Assembly: GCF_000377665.1 (NCBI RefSeq)
Contig: NZ_KB898646.1
Location: 186,001-250,000 of the forward strand
Length of the DNA stretch: 64,000 bases
Direction: 5' to 3'
DNA from: Vreelandella zhanjiangensis DSM 21076
GTDB lineage: Bacteria; Pseudomonadota; Gammaproteobacteria; Pseudomonadales; Halomonadaceae
The first letter of the stretch is position 1, and every line of letters starts with the position of its first letter. The notes beneath the pieces are model-generated. The model was not told where the DNA came from. It made no database searches and was given only the letters and a program-made list of their open reading frames with translations. Position numbers and translations under genes: made by a program. Below are positions 51,363 through 59,755 of the stretch, piece after piece.

Positions 51363-52331
51363 TTACTGTTCAAGCTCACGAAGCTTATCCCGTGTTGGCA
51401 AACCTTCCATATCGCCAACGACCTGAATAGCCTGAGCACCTACCAGATTACCGCGATCAAGCGCCTGTTGCGGCGTACGGCCATCCAGCAAAGCGCTAAT
51501 CACGCCCACCGCAAAGCCATCGCCTGCGCCGACCGTATCAACAACTTCAGCGACCGGCTGGCCGGGTGCCAGAAGGCTTTCCAGCGTGCCGCCCAAAGTG
51601 CCACGGTAATAGCTTCCTTCTGGCCCCAGCTTGATGATAACGGCCTTGGCACCTCGAGCGAGGTAAAAGTCAGCAATCGCTTCGGGTGTCTCGCAGCCGG
51701 TCAAAAGTCGCCCTTCAGAAAGCCCTGGTAGTACCCAGTCAGCAAGACTTGCCAGCTCATTCAAGGTATCACGCATGACAGCTTCGCTGGGCCAAAGTGA
51801 CGGGCGCAAGTTGGGGTCGAAGGAAATACTGGCGCCGCTTTCGCGCGCCTTCTGCATCACGTGGCGGGTTAGTTCCAGGGCGCTTTCAGAAAGCGCGGGG
51901 GTAATGCCGGTGGCATGCAGATGAGTGAGCGACTGAAAGTCGATGGCAGCGGCGTCTTCCACGCTCAAGTGGCTGGCGGCACTGCCGCGCCTGAAATACT
52001 CAACCCGTGGGTCGGCACCGCCCTCGGCACGCTCTTTGAACATCAGCCCGGTGGGGTGGTGCGCATCTAGGTGAATATATCGATCATCAACACCTTCGGC
52101 TTTTAAGGCCTGCTGAATAAAGCGGCCCTGGCTGTCGCTGCCTACCCGGCTCAACCAGCCAACGTGAAAACCCAGGCGTGAGAGGCCAATGGCGACGTTA
52201 TTGTCAGCGCCTGCCAAGCGGCGATGAAAGCGGTCTACGTCAGCCAAGTCGCCTGGTAAATCGGCCACTAACATGGCCATGGCTTCGCCAAAAGTGAGTA
52301 TCTGGGGGGAGGAGGTTGGTGCATTTGCCAT
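51363..52331 (-). CDS. PfkB-family sugar-acid kinase (2-ketogluconate or KDG kinase)
   Basis: 322 residues, ribokinase fold. GEAMAMLVADLPGDLADVDR and AGADNNVAIGLSRLG near the start, YFRRGSAASHLS, ISFDPNLRPSLW, and the anion-hole signature with catalytic Asp, VDTVGAGDGFAVGVISALL. The N-terminal pattern closely recalls 2-ketogluconate kinase KguK, but KDG kinase KdgK is similar. The two sugar-acid operons of this window end in KDG and would need KdgK. Neighbours (reductase, LacI) slightly favour KguK. It follows the LacI gene by 38 bases. Confidence 0.85.
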   Translation of the reverse strand: MANAPTSSPQILTFGEAMAMLVADLPGDLADVDRFHRRLAGADNNVAIGLSRLGFHVGWLSRVGSDSQGRFIQQALKAEGVDDRYIHLDAHHPTGLMFKERAEGGADPRVEYFRRGSAASHLSVEDAAAIDFQSLTHLHATGITPALSESALELTRHVMQKARESGASISFDPNLRPSLWPSEAVMRDTLNELASLADWVLPGLSEGRLLTGCETPEAIADFYLARGAKAVIIKLGPEGSYYRGTLGGTLESLLAPGQPVAEVVDTVGAGDGFAVGVISALLDGRTPQQALDRGNLVGAQAIQVVGDMEGLPTRDKLRELEQ

Positions 52332-52369
52332 AGCGTTATTCTCTTGTTTAAACGTGTTTTGAGTCGTGC

Positions 52370-53380
52370 TTAGGGGGTCGTGCTACCGCGGACCTGCAAG
52401 CGCGGAGCGTGGCGGTGGCGTGTGGGCGATGTCTGCGCTAGGCCATTAAGCTGGTTGAGCAAACAGCTGACCGCAGCCTGGCCGATATCATTAGTAGGCT
52501 GGGCCAGGGTAGTTATGCCGGGGGTTATCAGCTCACACCACGCCAGCTCATCAATGCCCATTAAACCGGTGGGGCCTATGGCGATTCCCTGCTTTTGAAA
52601 AATGCGTGTCATAGTGAGCGTGATGTTACCGTTAGCGCATAGCACCGCGCCTGGAGCTGAAACAGAACGCCTGGCAAATGCGTTTAACGTTTGCGTGTGA
52701 TCCAAGGCATTGTTCAGTATCAACGTCTGGCCGTTTATGCCTAAGGTTGCTGTCTGTTGAGTAAAGCGCTGCAGTCGCTCTTGGCGGGCGCTGGCGTAAT
52801 CAGGTGACTCACTGGCATAGAGAATCGATCGATACCCTTGCTCCATCAAATGCTCCAGCGCCATATCAATGGCCAAGGCGTTATCAAGCCCAATCACCGC
52901 GGCGTCAAGCTGGTGAATATCGCGGTCAAGCAGTACCAGTGGCACCCCGCTGCGCCTTATTGCCTGTAGCTGTGCTTCAGGCTGCCCGGAAGCATTAATA
53001 ATCAAGCCCTCTACCTGATAGGCCGACAGCAGGCGTAAATGCTGCTGCTCTTGTTTTGGGTCGTTATCAGTATTGCAGACGATCAACGAATAGCCGCTTG
53101 CGCGGGCAGCCTGTTCCACGCCGTGAACAACGGCCACTGAAAAAGGGTTACGGATGTCGGCTACCAGCATTCCCAATAAGCGTGAACCACCGCCTTTAAG
53201 GCCCCGTGCCATTAAGTTGGGCTGATAACCCAAGGTATTAGCGGCTTCGGCAATGCGCGTTTGAAGCTTGGGCGTTAGCCGCTCGCGCTCTGGGCCAAAA
53301 AAACGCGATACGCTGGTTTTAGAAGTGCCCGCCAACTTGGCGACTTCAATAAGCGTGGTGCGAGATGAGGTAACGGGCAT
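52370..53380 (-). CDS. LacI-family repressor (PtxS-like)
   Basis: 336 residues. The helix-turn-helix TLIEVAKLAGTSKTSVSRFF and the hinge helix region PNLMARGLKGG are followed by the periplasmic-binding-like ligand domain (LLGMLVADIRNPFSVAVVHG, LVLLDRDI). By context it senses 2-ketogluconate or KDG. Its own upstream region holds a perfect LacI-type palindrome at 53418, suggesting autoregulation and control of the kinase-reductase genes behind it. Confidence 0.9.
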   Translation of the reverse strand: MPVTSSRTTLIEVAKLAGTSKTSVSRFFGPERERLTPKLQTRIAEAANTLGYQPNLMARGLKGGGSRLLGMLVADIRNPFSVAVVHGVEQAARASGYSLIVCNTDNDPKQEQQHLRLLSAYQVEGLIINASGQPEAQLQAIRRSGVPLVLLDRDIHQLDAAVIGLDNALAIDMALEHLMEQGYRSILYASESPDYASARQERLQRFTQQTATLGINGQTLILNNALDHTQTLNAFARRSVSAPGAVLCANGNITLTMTRIFQKQGIAIGPTGLMGIDELAWCELITPGITTLAQPTNDIGQAAVSCLLNQLNGLAQTSPTRHRHAPRLQVRGSTTP

Positions 53381-53417
53381 GGGGGAATCCGTTGAGTAAT
53401 CTGTTTAACAACCAAAA

Positions 53418-53431
53418 TGGGAACGTTCCCA
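53418..53431. promoter_or_regulatory. LacI-family operator
   Basis: TGGGAACGTTCCCA is a perfect 14-base palindrome with the central CG required by LacI-family proteins, 38 bases before the repressor start on the minus strand. Confidence 0.75.
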
Positions 53432-53576
53432 GTTTGTTTTCCAACATAGTGAGTTTTGAATTTAAAGGCAATACGCCTTAAGGCTCAGTGAGAAAGTGCA
53501 GAGAAAATGAGAGCGTTAAGAAAAATTAATTAAAGCCCTCTGCTAGGCTGAGGGAAAAGCATAATAGGCGCACGCA

Positions 53577-55085
53577 ATGCAGCTACATGAATACCAGCAG
53601 TACGATGCCACTGGCTTGGCCGAGTTGATTCGCCGCCGTGAGGTGAGCCAGGAAAACGTTTTAGAGGCTGCCTTTAACGCCATTGAAACGCTGAATCCTA
53701 TTCTGCATGCGGTCGTCAGAACGCGTTTTGAGAAAGCCCGGAAGGAAAGCAGGGACGTCTCCGATAACGCGCTCTTTAGCGGCGTGCCCACCTTGAGTAA
53801 AGACCTGTTGATGGGGCTGGCCGGAGAGCCATTGGCTTTCGGCAGCGCCGCGCTATCGCAGTGGTGTCCCAAAGAGGACGCTTTGCTTATCCAGCGCTCA
53901 AGAGCCGCAGGCCTGGTAATCGTTGGGCAAACGGCGACACCTGAATTGGGGTTGATGGGAATAACCGAACCTAAGGCCTTTCCGCACCCGGTTAACCCCT
54001 GGCGGGCAGGGTATTCCCCCGGTGGTTCAAGCGGCGGGGCGGCAGCCGCCGTGGCCAGTGGAATAGTACCTTTGGCGCTGGCCGGAGATGGCGGTGGTTC
54101 GATCCGTATCCCTGCCAGCTATTGCGGTCTATTTGGGTTTAAGCCTACTCGTGGCCGGGTGCCGCTTGCTCCTGGTCATGGTGAAGTATGGCAAGGTGCG
54201 GTTATTGAGCATGCAGTGACCCGCAGTGTGCGCGATAGCGCGGCGCTATTGGAGCAGGTGAACGGCATGGCGCCTTCTGGTCCTTACCCGGTGCCCCGTG
54301 AAACGGGTTATGTGGCGGCGCTGGCTGCCCCACCTAAACGGTTACGTATTGCCGTGTCGCTTGGCGAGCCCTTAAGTCGTGATTTGGGCACGCAGTTGAA
54401 TCCGGAGGTCAAAGCAGCAGTTGATAAAGCGGCCGCCGCGTTAACGGACATGGGGCATGAGGTGGAGTGGTGCGACCCGCCTGTAGATGGAGAAGCTTTG
54501 GCGGATAGCTACCTGACGCTTTACCTTGGCCATTTAGCGGCGGACCTTCGCTGGATTAGCCAACAGACTGGCGTGCCGGTTCGACGCTTGGCGATCGAGC
54601 CTGCCACACGCGCCATCGGCCGGTTGGGAAGCAAGCTTTTGGCTCAGGACTACGAGCTGGCTAAACGCCATTGGCATGTGGCCGCTGAACAGATGAGCCA
54701 TTTTCATCAACGCTTTGACGCGCTGGTGATGCCGGTAACCGCCGATACCGCGCCCCAAATTGGTGAGCTCTACCCGTCAGCGGCACGTGAGCGATTAATG
54801 TCTATGCTAGCGATTCCAGGGGTATCGTCGCTGGCGCTAAAGGCAGGCTTGTTAAAGCGATTGGCAGTGGATGCGCTTGGCCGCACACCGTTCACGCAAT
54901 TAGCCAATTTGACGGGCCAGCCCGCCATGTCAGTGCCTTTGCATATTGCCGCCAACGGGCTGCCGGTGGGCGTGCAAATAGTCGGGCGGCTTGGTGAAGA
55001 TAAACAGCTTTTAAAGCTTGCTGCGGCATTAGAACGTCACGATGTCTGGCAGCATCAATTACCGCGGCAAGCGTTCCGCTCTTAG
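53577..55085 (+). CDS. Amidase (amidase-signature family)
   Basis: 502 residues. The Ser-cisSer-Lys triad is visible: Lys in GVPTLSKDLLMGLAG, Ser in YSPGGSSGGAAAAVASG and Ser in GDGGGSIRIPASYCGLFGFK. C-terminal FTQLANLTGQPAMSVPL and GLPVGVQIVGRLGED are typical. It hydrolyses amides; the substrate is unknown. No clear ribosome site precedes ATG 53577. It stands between the LacI operator region and cmoM. Confidence 0.88.
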   Translation: MQLHEYQQYDATGLAELIRRREVSQENVLEAAFNAIETLNPILHAVVRTRFEKARKESRDVSDNALFSGVPTLSKDLLMGLAGEPLAFGSAALSQWCPKEDALLIQRSRAAGLVIVGQTATPELGLMGITEPKAFPHPVNPWRAGYSPGGSSGGAAAAVASGIVPLALAGDGGGSIRIPASYCGLFGFKPTRGRVPLAPGHGEVWQGAVIEHAVTRSVRDSAALLEQVNGMAPSGPYPVPRETGYVAALAAPPKRLRIAVSLGEPLSRDLGTQLNPEVKAAVDKAAAALTDMGHEVEWCDPPVDGEALADSYLTLYLGHLAADLRWISQQTGVPVRRLAIEPATRAIGRLGSKLLAQDYELAKRHWHVAAEQMSHFHQRFDALVMPVTADTAPQIGELYPSAARERLMSMLAIPGVSSLALKAGLLKRLAVDALGRTPFTQLANLTGQPAMSVPLHIAANGLPVGVQIVGRLGEDKQLLKLAAALERHDVWQHQLPRQAFRS

Positions 55086-55129
55086 TCAGGTTAAACTACG
55101 CGGCCTTGATTCGCCGCCTGGCCTTATGC

Positions 55130-55939
55130 ATGCATCCAACCTATGAATTAACCGACGCTGGGGACCGCTACTTCGACGGTCTGGTCGATAAGTTTTCGCG
55201 CTCGCTCTATCAGGCGCCCCGCGGCGAGCTGCGCTTGGCGATGCTGGATTATCTGTTGCCTCAAATGCTTGAACTAACCCAGCAGCCGGTGCTGGATATC
55301 GGCGGCGGGTTAGGTCAGCAGGCTGCCTGGTTTGCCGAACGCCAGCACCCGGTCACCATGGCGGAGCCTTCCCTGGATATGCTCACCTATGCCAGGCACT
55401 GGCACAGTGAAGCTAAGCGGCTGCCTAGCGAGGCGATGGCCTACGTGCACGCCCCGCTACAGGATTTAGGCCAGCAAGCGCCGGGGCCCTGGCCTTTGAT
55501 TACCTGCCACGCGGTGCTTGAATGGTTGGGTGACCCGCGCTCAGCGATAGCTCACTTGGCCAGCCTGCTTGCGCCCGGTGGCCAGTTAAGCCTGATGGTG
55601 TTTAACCGCGATGCGCTGCGCTTCTCCAATGCAGTGAAGGGCAATCTGGAAAAGGTGCTAAGTGATCGCCTGGAAGGCAAGGGCAAGCGGCAGCGCTTAA
55701 CGCCTATTTCGCCGGTCACCCACGCTGAGGTAGTTGAGTGGGGGGCGGAAAACAGTCTTGAAGTGGCAAGCGTCGCGGGTATCCGCGTGTTTCAGGATTA
55801 CCTGCGCCAGCCACCCGCCAGCGATAAAGAGCGTGAAACGCTGCTGGCGCTTGAAAAGCAGTACTGCCAACAAGACCCGCACTGGCGGCTGGGTCGTTAT
55901 TTACTTTATACGCTGATCAAACCGGAGGCTTCCCAATGA
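55130..55939 (+). CDS. cmoM: tRNA 5-carboxymethoxyuridine methyltransferase CmoM
   Basis: About 269 residues. It opens with DRYFDGLVDKFSRSLYQAPRGELR, the SAM site is VLDIGGGLGQQAAWFAERQH, and CHAVLEWLGDP, MVFNRDALRFSNAVKGNLEKV and GIRVFQDYLR are characteristic of CmoM (formerly SmtA). It methylates cmo5U at the tRNA wobble position. ATG 55130 suits the protein start; a TTG at 55106 would add eight residues. It overlaps rsmC by four bases. Confidence 0.9.
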   Translation: MHPTYELTDAGDRYFDGLVDKFSRSLYQAPRGELRLAMLDYLLPQMLELTQQPVLDIGGGLGQQAAWFAERQHPVTMAEPSLDMLTYARHWHSEAKRLPSEAMAYVHAPLQDLGQQAPGPWPLITCHAVLEWLGDPRSAIAHLASLLAPGGQLSLMVFNRDALRFSNAVKGNLEKVLSDRLEGKGKRQRLTPISPVTHAEVVEWGAENSLEVASVAGIRVFQDYLRQPPASDKERETLLALEKQYCQQDPHWRLGRYLLYTLIKPEASQ

Positions 55940-56940
55940 GTGCCCAAACGCCCGCCTGTCAACTGCTGGAACGTCAACAGGATGACTACACGGCACTTAT
56001 GGTCGTAGCGCCACCGGCTGATGGCTGGTTAATCGCACAATCCGCAGGCGTTATCAGCGGTGATCTTGGTGTGCTAAGCGAGTGGCAAGCGGTAGGTAAA
56101 CAGGCTTACAGTCCTTTCACGCTGCCTGAAAATGCCGTTATCCACGGCGAGATAGTATTGTTCTGGCCCAAGGCGCACCAACTAGGCATTTGGTGGCTTG
56201 AGTGGCTATGCAGCGTTTTACCGGCGGGTACGGCTATTGAGATTGTCGGCGAGCACAGTGGCGGCGTAAAGCGCGTGCCTAAAGTACTCGCAGAGCGGGG
56301 GATGGTTTGTGACAAGCGCGATAACGCGCGGCGCTGTTCACTGTTTGCTACGCGCACCGTCGCACTTGAGAACACTCTGCAAGACGCCTGGCAGCGCTTT
56401 GAGGCATTGGGCTTAACGCTTGTCAGCCACCCCGGCGTCTTTGGGCATGGCAAGGTAGATGAAGGCACGTTGCTGCTATTGGAAAGCCTGGAAAAAGAAC
56501 TGCCCGAAACGCCTCAGCGTGTTCTCGATATGGGCTGTGGCGATGGCATTATCAGCGCCTGGCTTGCCAAGCGGGGCCACGCGGTAACCGCGGTGGATGT
56601 CAGCGCCTTTGCCGTTGAGGCGACGCGCCGCACGCTGGAGGCCAATCAGGTCGATGGGCACGTTTTGCAAAGCGATGTGTATAGCGCGCTGGAAAGCCAG
56701 ACCTTTGATTTTATTATCAGCAACCCGCCGTTTCACCAGGAGCGAGATGTTAGCTACGGGCCTAGTCAACGCCTGATTCGCCAGGCACCGGAGCATCTTG
56801 CCAACCGTGGGCGGTTGGTCATTGTGGCGAATGTGTTTTTGCCTTATCCAGATGTTCTGACGGACGCCTTTGGAAGCTTTGAAGCATTTGCCGATAACCG
56901 GCGTTTCCGGGTTTATGGGGCAAGTAAATTAGGCCGTTAA
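55936..56940 (+). CDS. rsmC: 16S rRNA m2G1207 methyltransferase RsmC
   Basis: 334 residues with the RsmC double layout: a degenerate N-terminal methyltransferase-like half and an active C-terminal half. It has SHPGVFGHGKVDEGTLLLL, the SAM site VLDMGCGDGIISAWLAKRGH, and the catalytic FIISNPPFHQERDV. It methylates G1207 of 16S rRNA in the 30S subunit. It is coupled to cmoM by an ATGA overlap, making a small RNA-modification operon. Confidence 0.93.
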   Translation: MSAQTPACQLLERQQDDYTALMVVAPPADGWLIAQSAGVISGDLGVLSEWQAVGKQAYSPFTLPENAVIHGEIVLFWPKAHQLGIWWLEWLCSVLPAGTAIEIVGEHSGGVKRVPKVLAERGMVCDKRDNARRCSLFATRTVALENTLQDAWQRFEALGLTLVSHPGVFGHGKVDEGTLLLLESLEKELPETPQRVLDMGCGDGIISAWLAKRGHAVTAVDVSAFAVEATRRTLEANQVDGHVLQSDVYSALESQTFDFIISNPPFHQERDVSYGPSQRLIRQAPEHLANRGRLVIVANVFLPYPDVLTDAFGSFEAFADNRRFRVYGASKLGR

Positions 56941-56960
56941 TGCTTATTTTTAATCGAGCA

Positions 56961-57716
56961 TTACTCGGCAAAGAAAACATTTAGAACATGGTCTAAATGG
57001 GCTTCCATTGCATGGCGAGCAGCGGCCGGATCACGATTTTCAATCGCGTTAACGATTTGCTCGTGATCGCCCTGGGAGCGCTTTGGCATATCCGTTTCCA
57101 TGTATAGATCCTGAAGACGACGGAACATAGCGCCATACTGGTGACCAAGCAGATGCTTGATGATAAGCGCGTAAGCGGCATTGTTTGATGCTTCTGCTAT
57201 ACGGATATGCAGCAATCGATCCCCAGCACAGTTACGTCTACCGTTGGCGTTATCAAAGAAATTGCGCTCAAGGGCTAGTCGGATCGACTTTATGTCGTCA
57301 TCGGTCGCATTCATAGCCGCTAACGCCGCAATTTCCGGCTCTAGATAGCGGCGTGTCTGAAGAAGGGAAAACGGAGGGATTTCTTCGTCTAGGTTAAGCT
57401 CAATTTCACTCTCGAATTCTGGATCCAGTGCCCATGGCTCTGTACGTGCCGCTGCACGCATCACCGGCTCCAAAGGCACTGATCGGGACTCAAGTACAAC
57501 GACACCGTGCCCGACTCGTACGGCAACCTGACCAACCACTTCCAAAGCAATCAAGGCTTCTCTTACTGACGCCCGGCTGACGCCAAGGGATTGTGCAAGC
57601 TCGCGCTCGGGTGGAAGAAGGGTTCCAGGGGGAAACTCTCCATTATTGATCAACTGCTGCAACTGGTCAGCGATCTGGCGATAAAGTCGTTGTGAGCGGA
57701 TGGCTTGAATGGGCAT
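56961..57716 (-). CDS. GntR-family regulator (FadR/FCD subfamily)
   Basis: 251 residues. The winged helix has NNGEFPPGTLLPPERELAQS, LGVSRASVREALIALEVVGQ. The FCD domain carries the helical core with RRYLEPEIAALAAM, DRLLHIRIAEASNN and a closing MEAHLDHVLNVFF. It diverges from the SDR/FAH genes and probably governs the second sugar-acid cluster (57944 onward). An inverted repeat at 57852 is its likely target. Confidence 0.9.
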   Translation of the reverse strand: MPIQAIRSQRLYRQIADQLQQLINNGEFPPGTLLPPERELAQSLGVSRASVREALIALEVVGQVAVRVGHGVVVLESRSVPLEPVMRAAARTEPWALDPEFESEIELNLDEEIPPFSLLQTRRYLEPEIAALAAMNATDDDIKSIRLALERNFFDNANGRRNCAGDRLLHIRIAEASNNAAYALIIKHLLGHQYGAMFRRLQDLYMETDMPKRSQGDHEQIVNAIENRDPAAARHAMEAHLDHVLNVFFAE

Positions 57717-57851
57717 TCGTGGTCTTTCCTATCCGTATCTTTAATATTCTCGATCAATATTCATTGCGACTAAAGTTCATCCCAAAAAGCCCATGATTGG
57801 CCTTTTTGAGGATTGCCAGGATCAATATCTCTCGCTCATACTCGATTCATT

Positions 57852-57884
57852 GGTCAGGCCATTGTATATCTGGACGACCTGACC
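57852..57884. promoter_or_regulatory. Probable GntR operator
   Basis: GGTCAGG (57852-57858) and CCTGACC (57878-57884) are exact complements 26 bases apart (start to start) in the gap between the GntR gene and the divergent SDR. The sequence is unlike any other site in the window. Confidence 0.4.
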
Positions 57885-57943
57885 CTAAGTATGTTCCCAC
57901 GATTTCCAGAGGCGTGCCATCGCTATTAGGGAAGTGACATCGT

Positions 57944-58684
57944 ATGAGACTTAAAAATAAAACTGCATTAATCACCGCCGCCGCGAACGGCATTGGGCGT
58001 GCAAGCGTCGAGCGATTTGTTGCCGAAGGCGCACGTGTATTCGCCACCGATATTGATATTTCTACCTTACAAGATATGCCGGGCGTTGAAGCCTATCGCC
58101 TGGATGTAACGGATAGTCAGGCAATCAACGAATTGGCCGCTACGCTGCCAGACTTGGACATACTGTTTAACTGTGCGGGGATGGTGCCGGGTGGCACGGT
58201 ACTTGAGTGCGACGAGGCGACCTGGCAACGGTCTATGGATCTGAACGTCACTTCCATGTTTTATACGCTCCAGGCTTTTTTACCCGGCATGTTATCAAAA
58301 GGCGGGGGCAGCATTATCAATATGGCGTCTCTGGCATCAAGCGTTAAAGGTGTTGCCAACCGCTGTGCTTATGGGGCCTCCAAAGCGGCGGTTATCGGTC
58401 TTACCAAGTCGGTAGCCGCCGACTTTATGACCCAGGGTGTTCGCTGCAATGCCATTTGCCCAGGTACCGTCGAGTCTCCCTCGTTGAAACAGCGTATTGC
58501 AGAGCAGGCCGGTCGAGAAGGGCGCAGCGAAGCTGACGTGCTGGCATCTTTTATTGCACGTCAACCGATGGGCAGGCTAGGGCGGGTAGAGGAAGTGGCG
58601 GCATTGGCCACTTTCCTGGCCAGCGATGAATCACAGTTCATTACGGGTACCGCACAGTTGATTGATGGCGGCTGGGCTAACTGA
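57944..58684 (+). CDS. SDR, 2-keto-3-deoxy-L-fuconate dehydrogenase-like
   Basis: 246 residues. Classical SDR: ALITAAANGIGRASVERFVA (TAAANGIG instead of TGxxxGIG), NCAGMVPGGTVLEC, a Ser in INMASLASSVKGV, YGASKAAVIGLTKSVAADFM and NAICPGTVESPSL. The VESPSL and GRLGRVEEVA segments resemble the dehydrogenases that oxidise 2-keto-3-deoxy sugar acids at C4. The FAH hydrolase gene behind it fits such a non-phosphorylative route ending in pyruvate plus a hydroxy acid. The actual sugar acid is not determined. Confidence 0.8.
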   Translation: MRLKNKTALITAAANGIGRASVERFVAEGARVFATDIDISTLQDMPGVEAYRLDVTDSQAINELAATLPDLDILFNCAGMVPGGTVLECDEATWQRSMDLNVTSMFYTLQAFLPGMLSKGGGSIINMASLASSVKGVANRCAYGASKAAVIGLTKSVAADFMTQGVRCNAICPGTVESPSLKQRIAEQAGREGRSEADVLASFIARQPMGRLGRVEEVAALATFLASDESQFITGTAQLIDGGWAN

Positions 58685-58706
58685 TTACTTTAGGAGGTAT
58701 AACAAT

Positions 58707-59549
58707 ATGAAACTATTACGCTTTGGACAGCCGGGTCAGGAAAAGCCAGGCATTGTGGATAGCCAGGGAAAGGTACGCGATCTTTCCTCTATCGTTGATG
58801 ATATCGCGGGCGACGTATTGAGCGACAGTAAGTTGCAGCAGCTACGCGATATGGATTTAACAACGTTGCCGAAAGTAGCTGATGATGTTCGCTTGGGCCC
58901 CTGTGTGGCTCGCGTAGGCAAGTTTATCTGCATCGGTCTCAACTACTCGGATCACGCCGCTGAAACCGGTGCTGAAGTGCCGCCTGAGCCGGTCATTTTC
59001 AATAAATGGACCAGCGCTATCTGCGGGCCTAACGATGATGTGGAAATTCCCCGCGGCTCGGAAAAGACCGACTGGGAAGTTGAGCTTGGTGTCATTATCG
59101 GCAAGGGCGGTCGTTACATCGACGAGGCCGACGCCATGTCTCATGTGGCGGGCTACTGTGTTGTGAATGATGTCTCTGAGCGCGCGTTCCAGCTTGAGCG
59201 CAGCGGCACCTGGGATAAAGGCAAAGGCTGCGATACGTTTGGCCCGCTAGGCCCTTGGCTGGTAACCCGTGATGAAGTAGCGGACCCACACCAGTTGGGC
59301 ATGTGGCTTGAAGTGGATGGCAAACGTTATCAGGATGGCAGCACCCAGACCATGGTGTATCAGGTGCCTTTTCTTATCAGTTACCTAAGCCGTTTTATGA
59401 GCCTTCAGCCGGGCGACGTTATTTCGACCGGTACGCCTCCGGGGGTCGGTATGGGCCAGCAGCCTCAAGTGTATCTGCGGGATGGCCAGCGCATGCGATT
59501 AGGTATTGATGGCCTGGGCGAGCAGAGTCAGCGTGTAGTTCAGGCATAG
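58707..59549 (+). CDS. Fumarylacetoacetate hydrolase-family enzyme (2,4-diketo-3-deoxy-acid hydrolase-like)
   Basis: 280 residues from ATG 58707 with a strong TAGGAGG site. FAH domain: FICIGLNYSDHAAETGAEVP, INKWTSAICGP-like segment, SEKTDWEVELGVIIGKGGRY with metal-binding Glu residues, GYCVVNDVSERAFQLE, DTFGPLGPWLVTRDE and ISTGTPPGVGMG. This subgroup cleaves diketo sugar acids (for example 2,4-diketo-3-deoxy-L-fuconate to pyruvate and lactate). It is 22 bases after the SDR stop. A lactate-dehydrogenase-like enzyme exists at 33078. Confidence 0.88.
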   Translation: MKLLRFGQPGQEKPGIVDSQGKVRDLSSIVDDIAGDVLSDSKLQQLRDMDLTTLPKVADDVRLGPCVARVGKFICIGLNYSDHAAETGAEVPPEPVIFNKWTSAICGPNDDVEIPRGSEKTDWEVELGVIIGKGGRYIDEADAMSHVAGYCVVNDVSERAFQLERSGTWDKGKGCDTFGPLGPWLVTRDEVADPHQLGMWLEVDGKRYQDGSTQTMVYQVPFLISYLSRFMSLQPGDVISTGTPPGVGMGQQPQVYLRDGQRMRLGIDGLGEQSQRVVQA

Positions 59550-59555
59550 AAAATT

Positions 59556-59585
59556 TAGATAGTAGAAATATAGATAGTAGAAATA
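59556..59585. repeat. Two tandem copies of a 15-bp unit
   Basis: TAGATAGTAGAAATA occurs twice in direct succession just after the FAH gene, followed by a partial degenerate third copy. It lies immediately before the hairpin at 59601. Confidence 0.6.
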
Positions 59586-59600
59586 TAAACAGTAAGAAAA

Positions 59601-59635
59601 TAGGTATTGGCGGCTCTATTCGCCGCTAATACCTA
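59601..59635 (+). terminator. Hairpin after the FAH gene
   Basis: TAGGTATTGGCGGC and GCCGCTAATACCTA form a 14-bp stem with one mismatch and a seven-base loop, followed by ATTTA. It separates the SDR-FAH pair from the galactonate/altronate genes and is likely a terminator. Confidence 0.6.
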
Positions 59636-59755
59636 ATTTACCGAGAGCGGCAGGCCTTGAAGGATTTTTATACCTCCAAAGGACTGACCAATAGACCAAA
59701 GCACCTGTCAGGCTGGTTCTATAGTGGCCTGTGCTTGGCGGAAAGGAGCACATTA

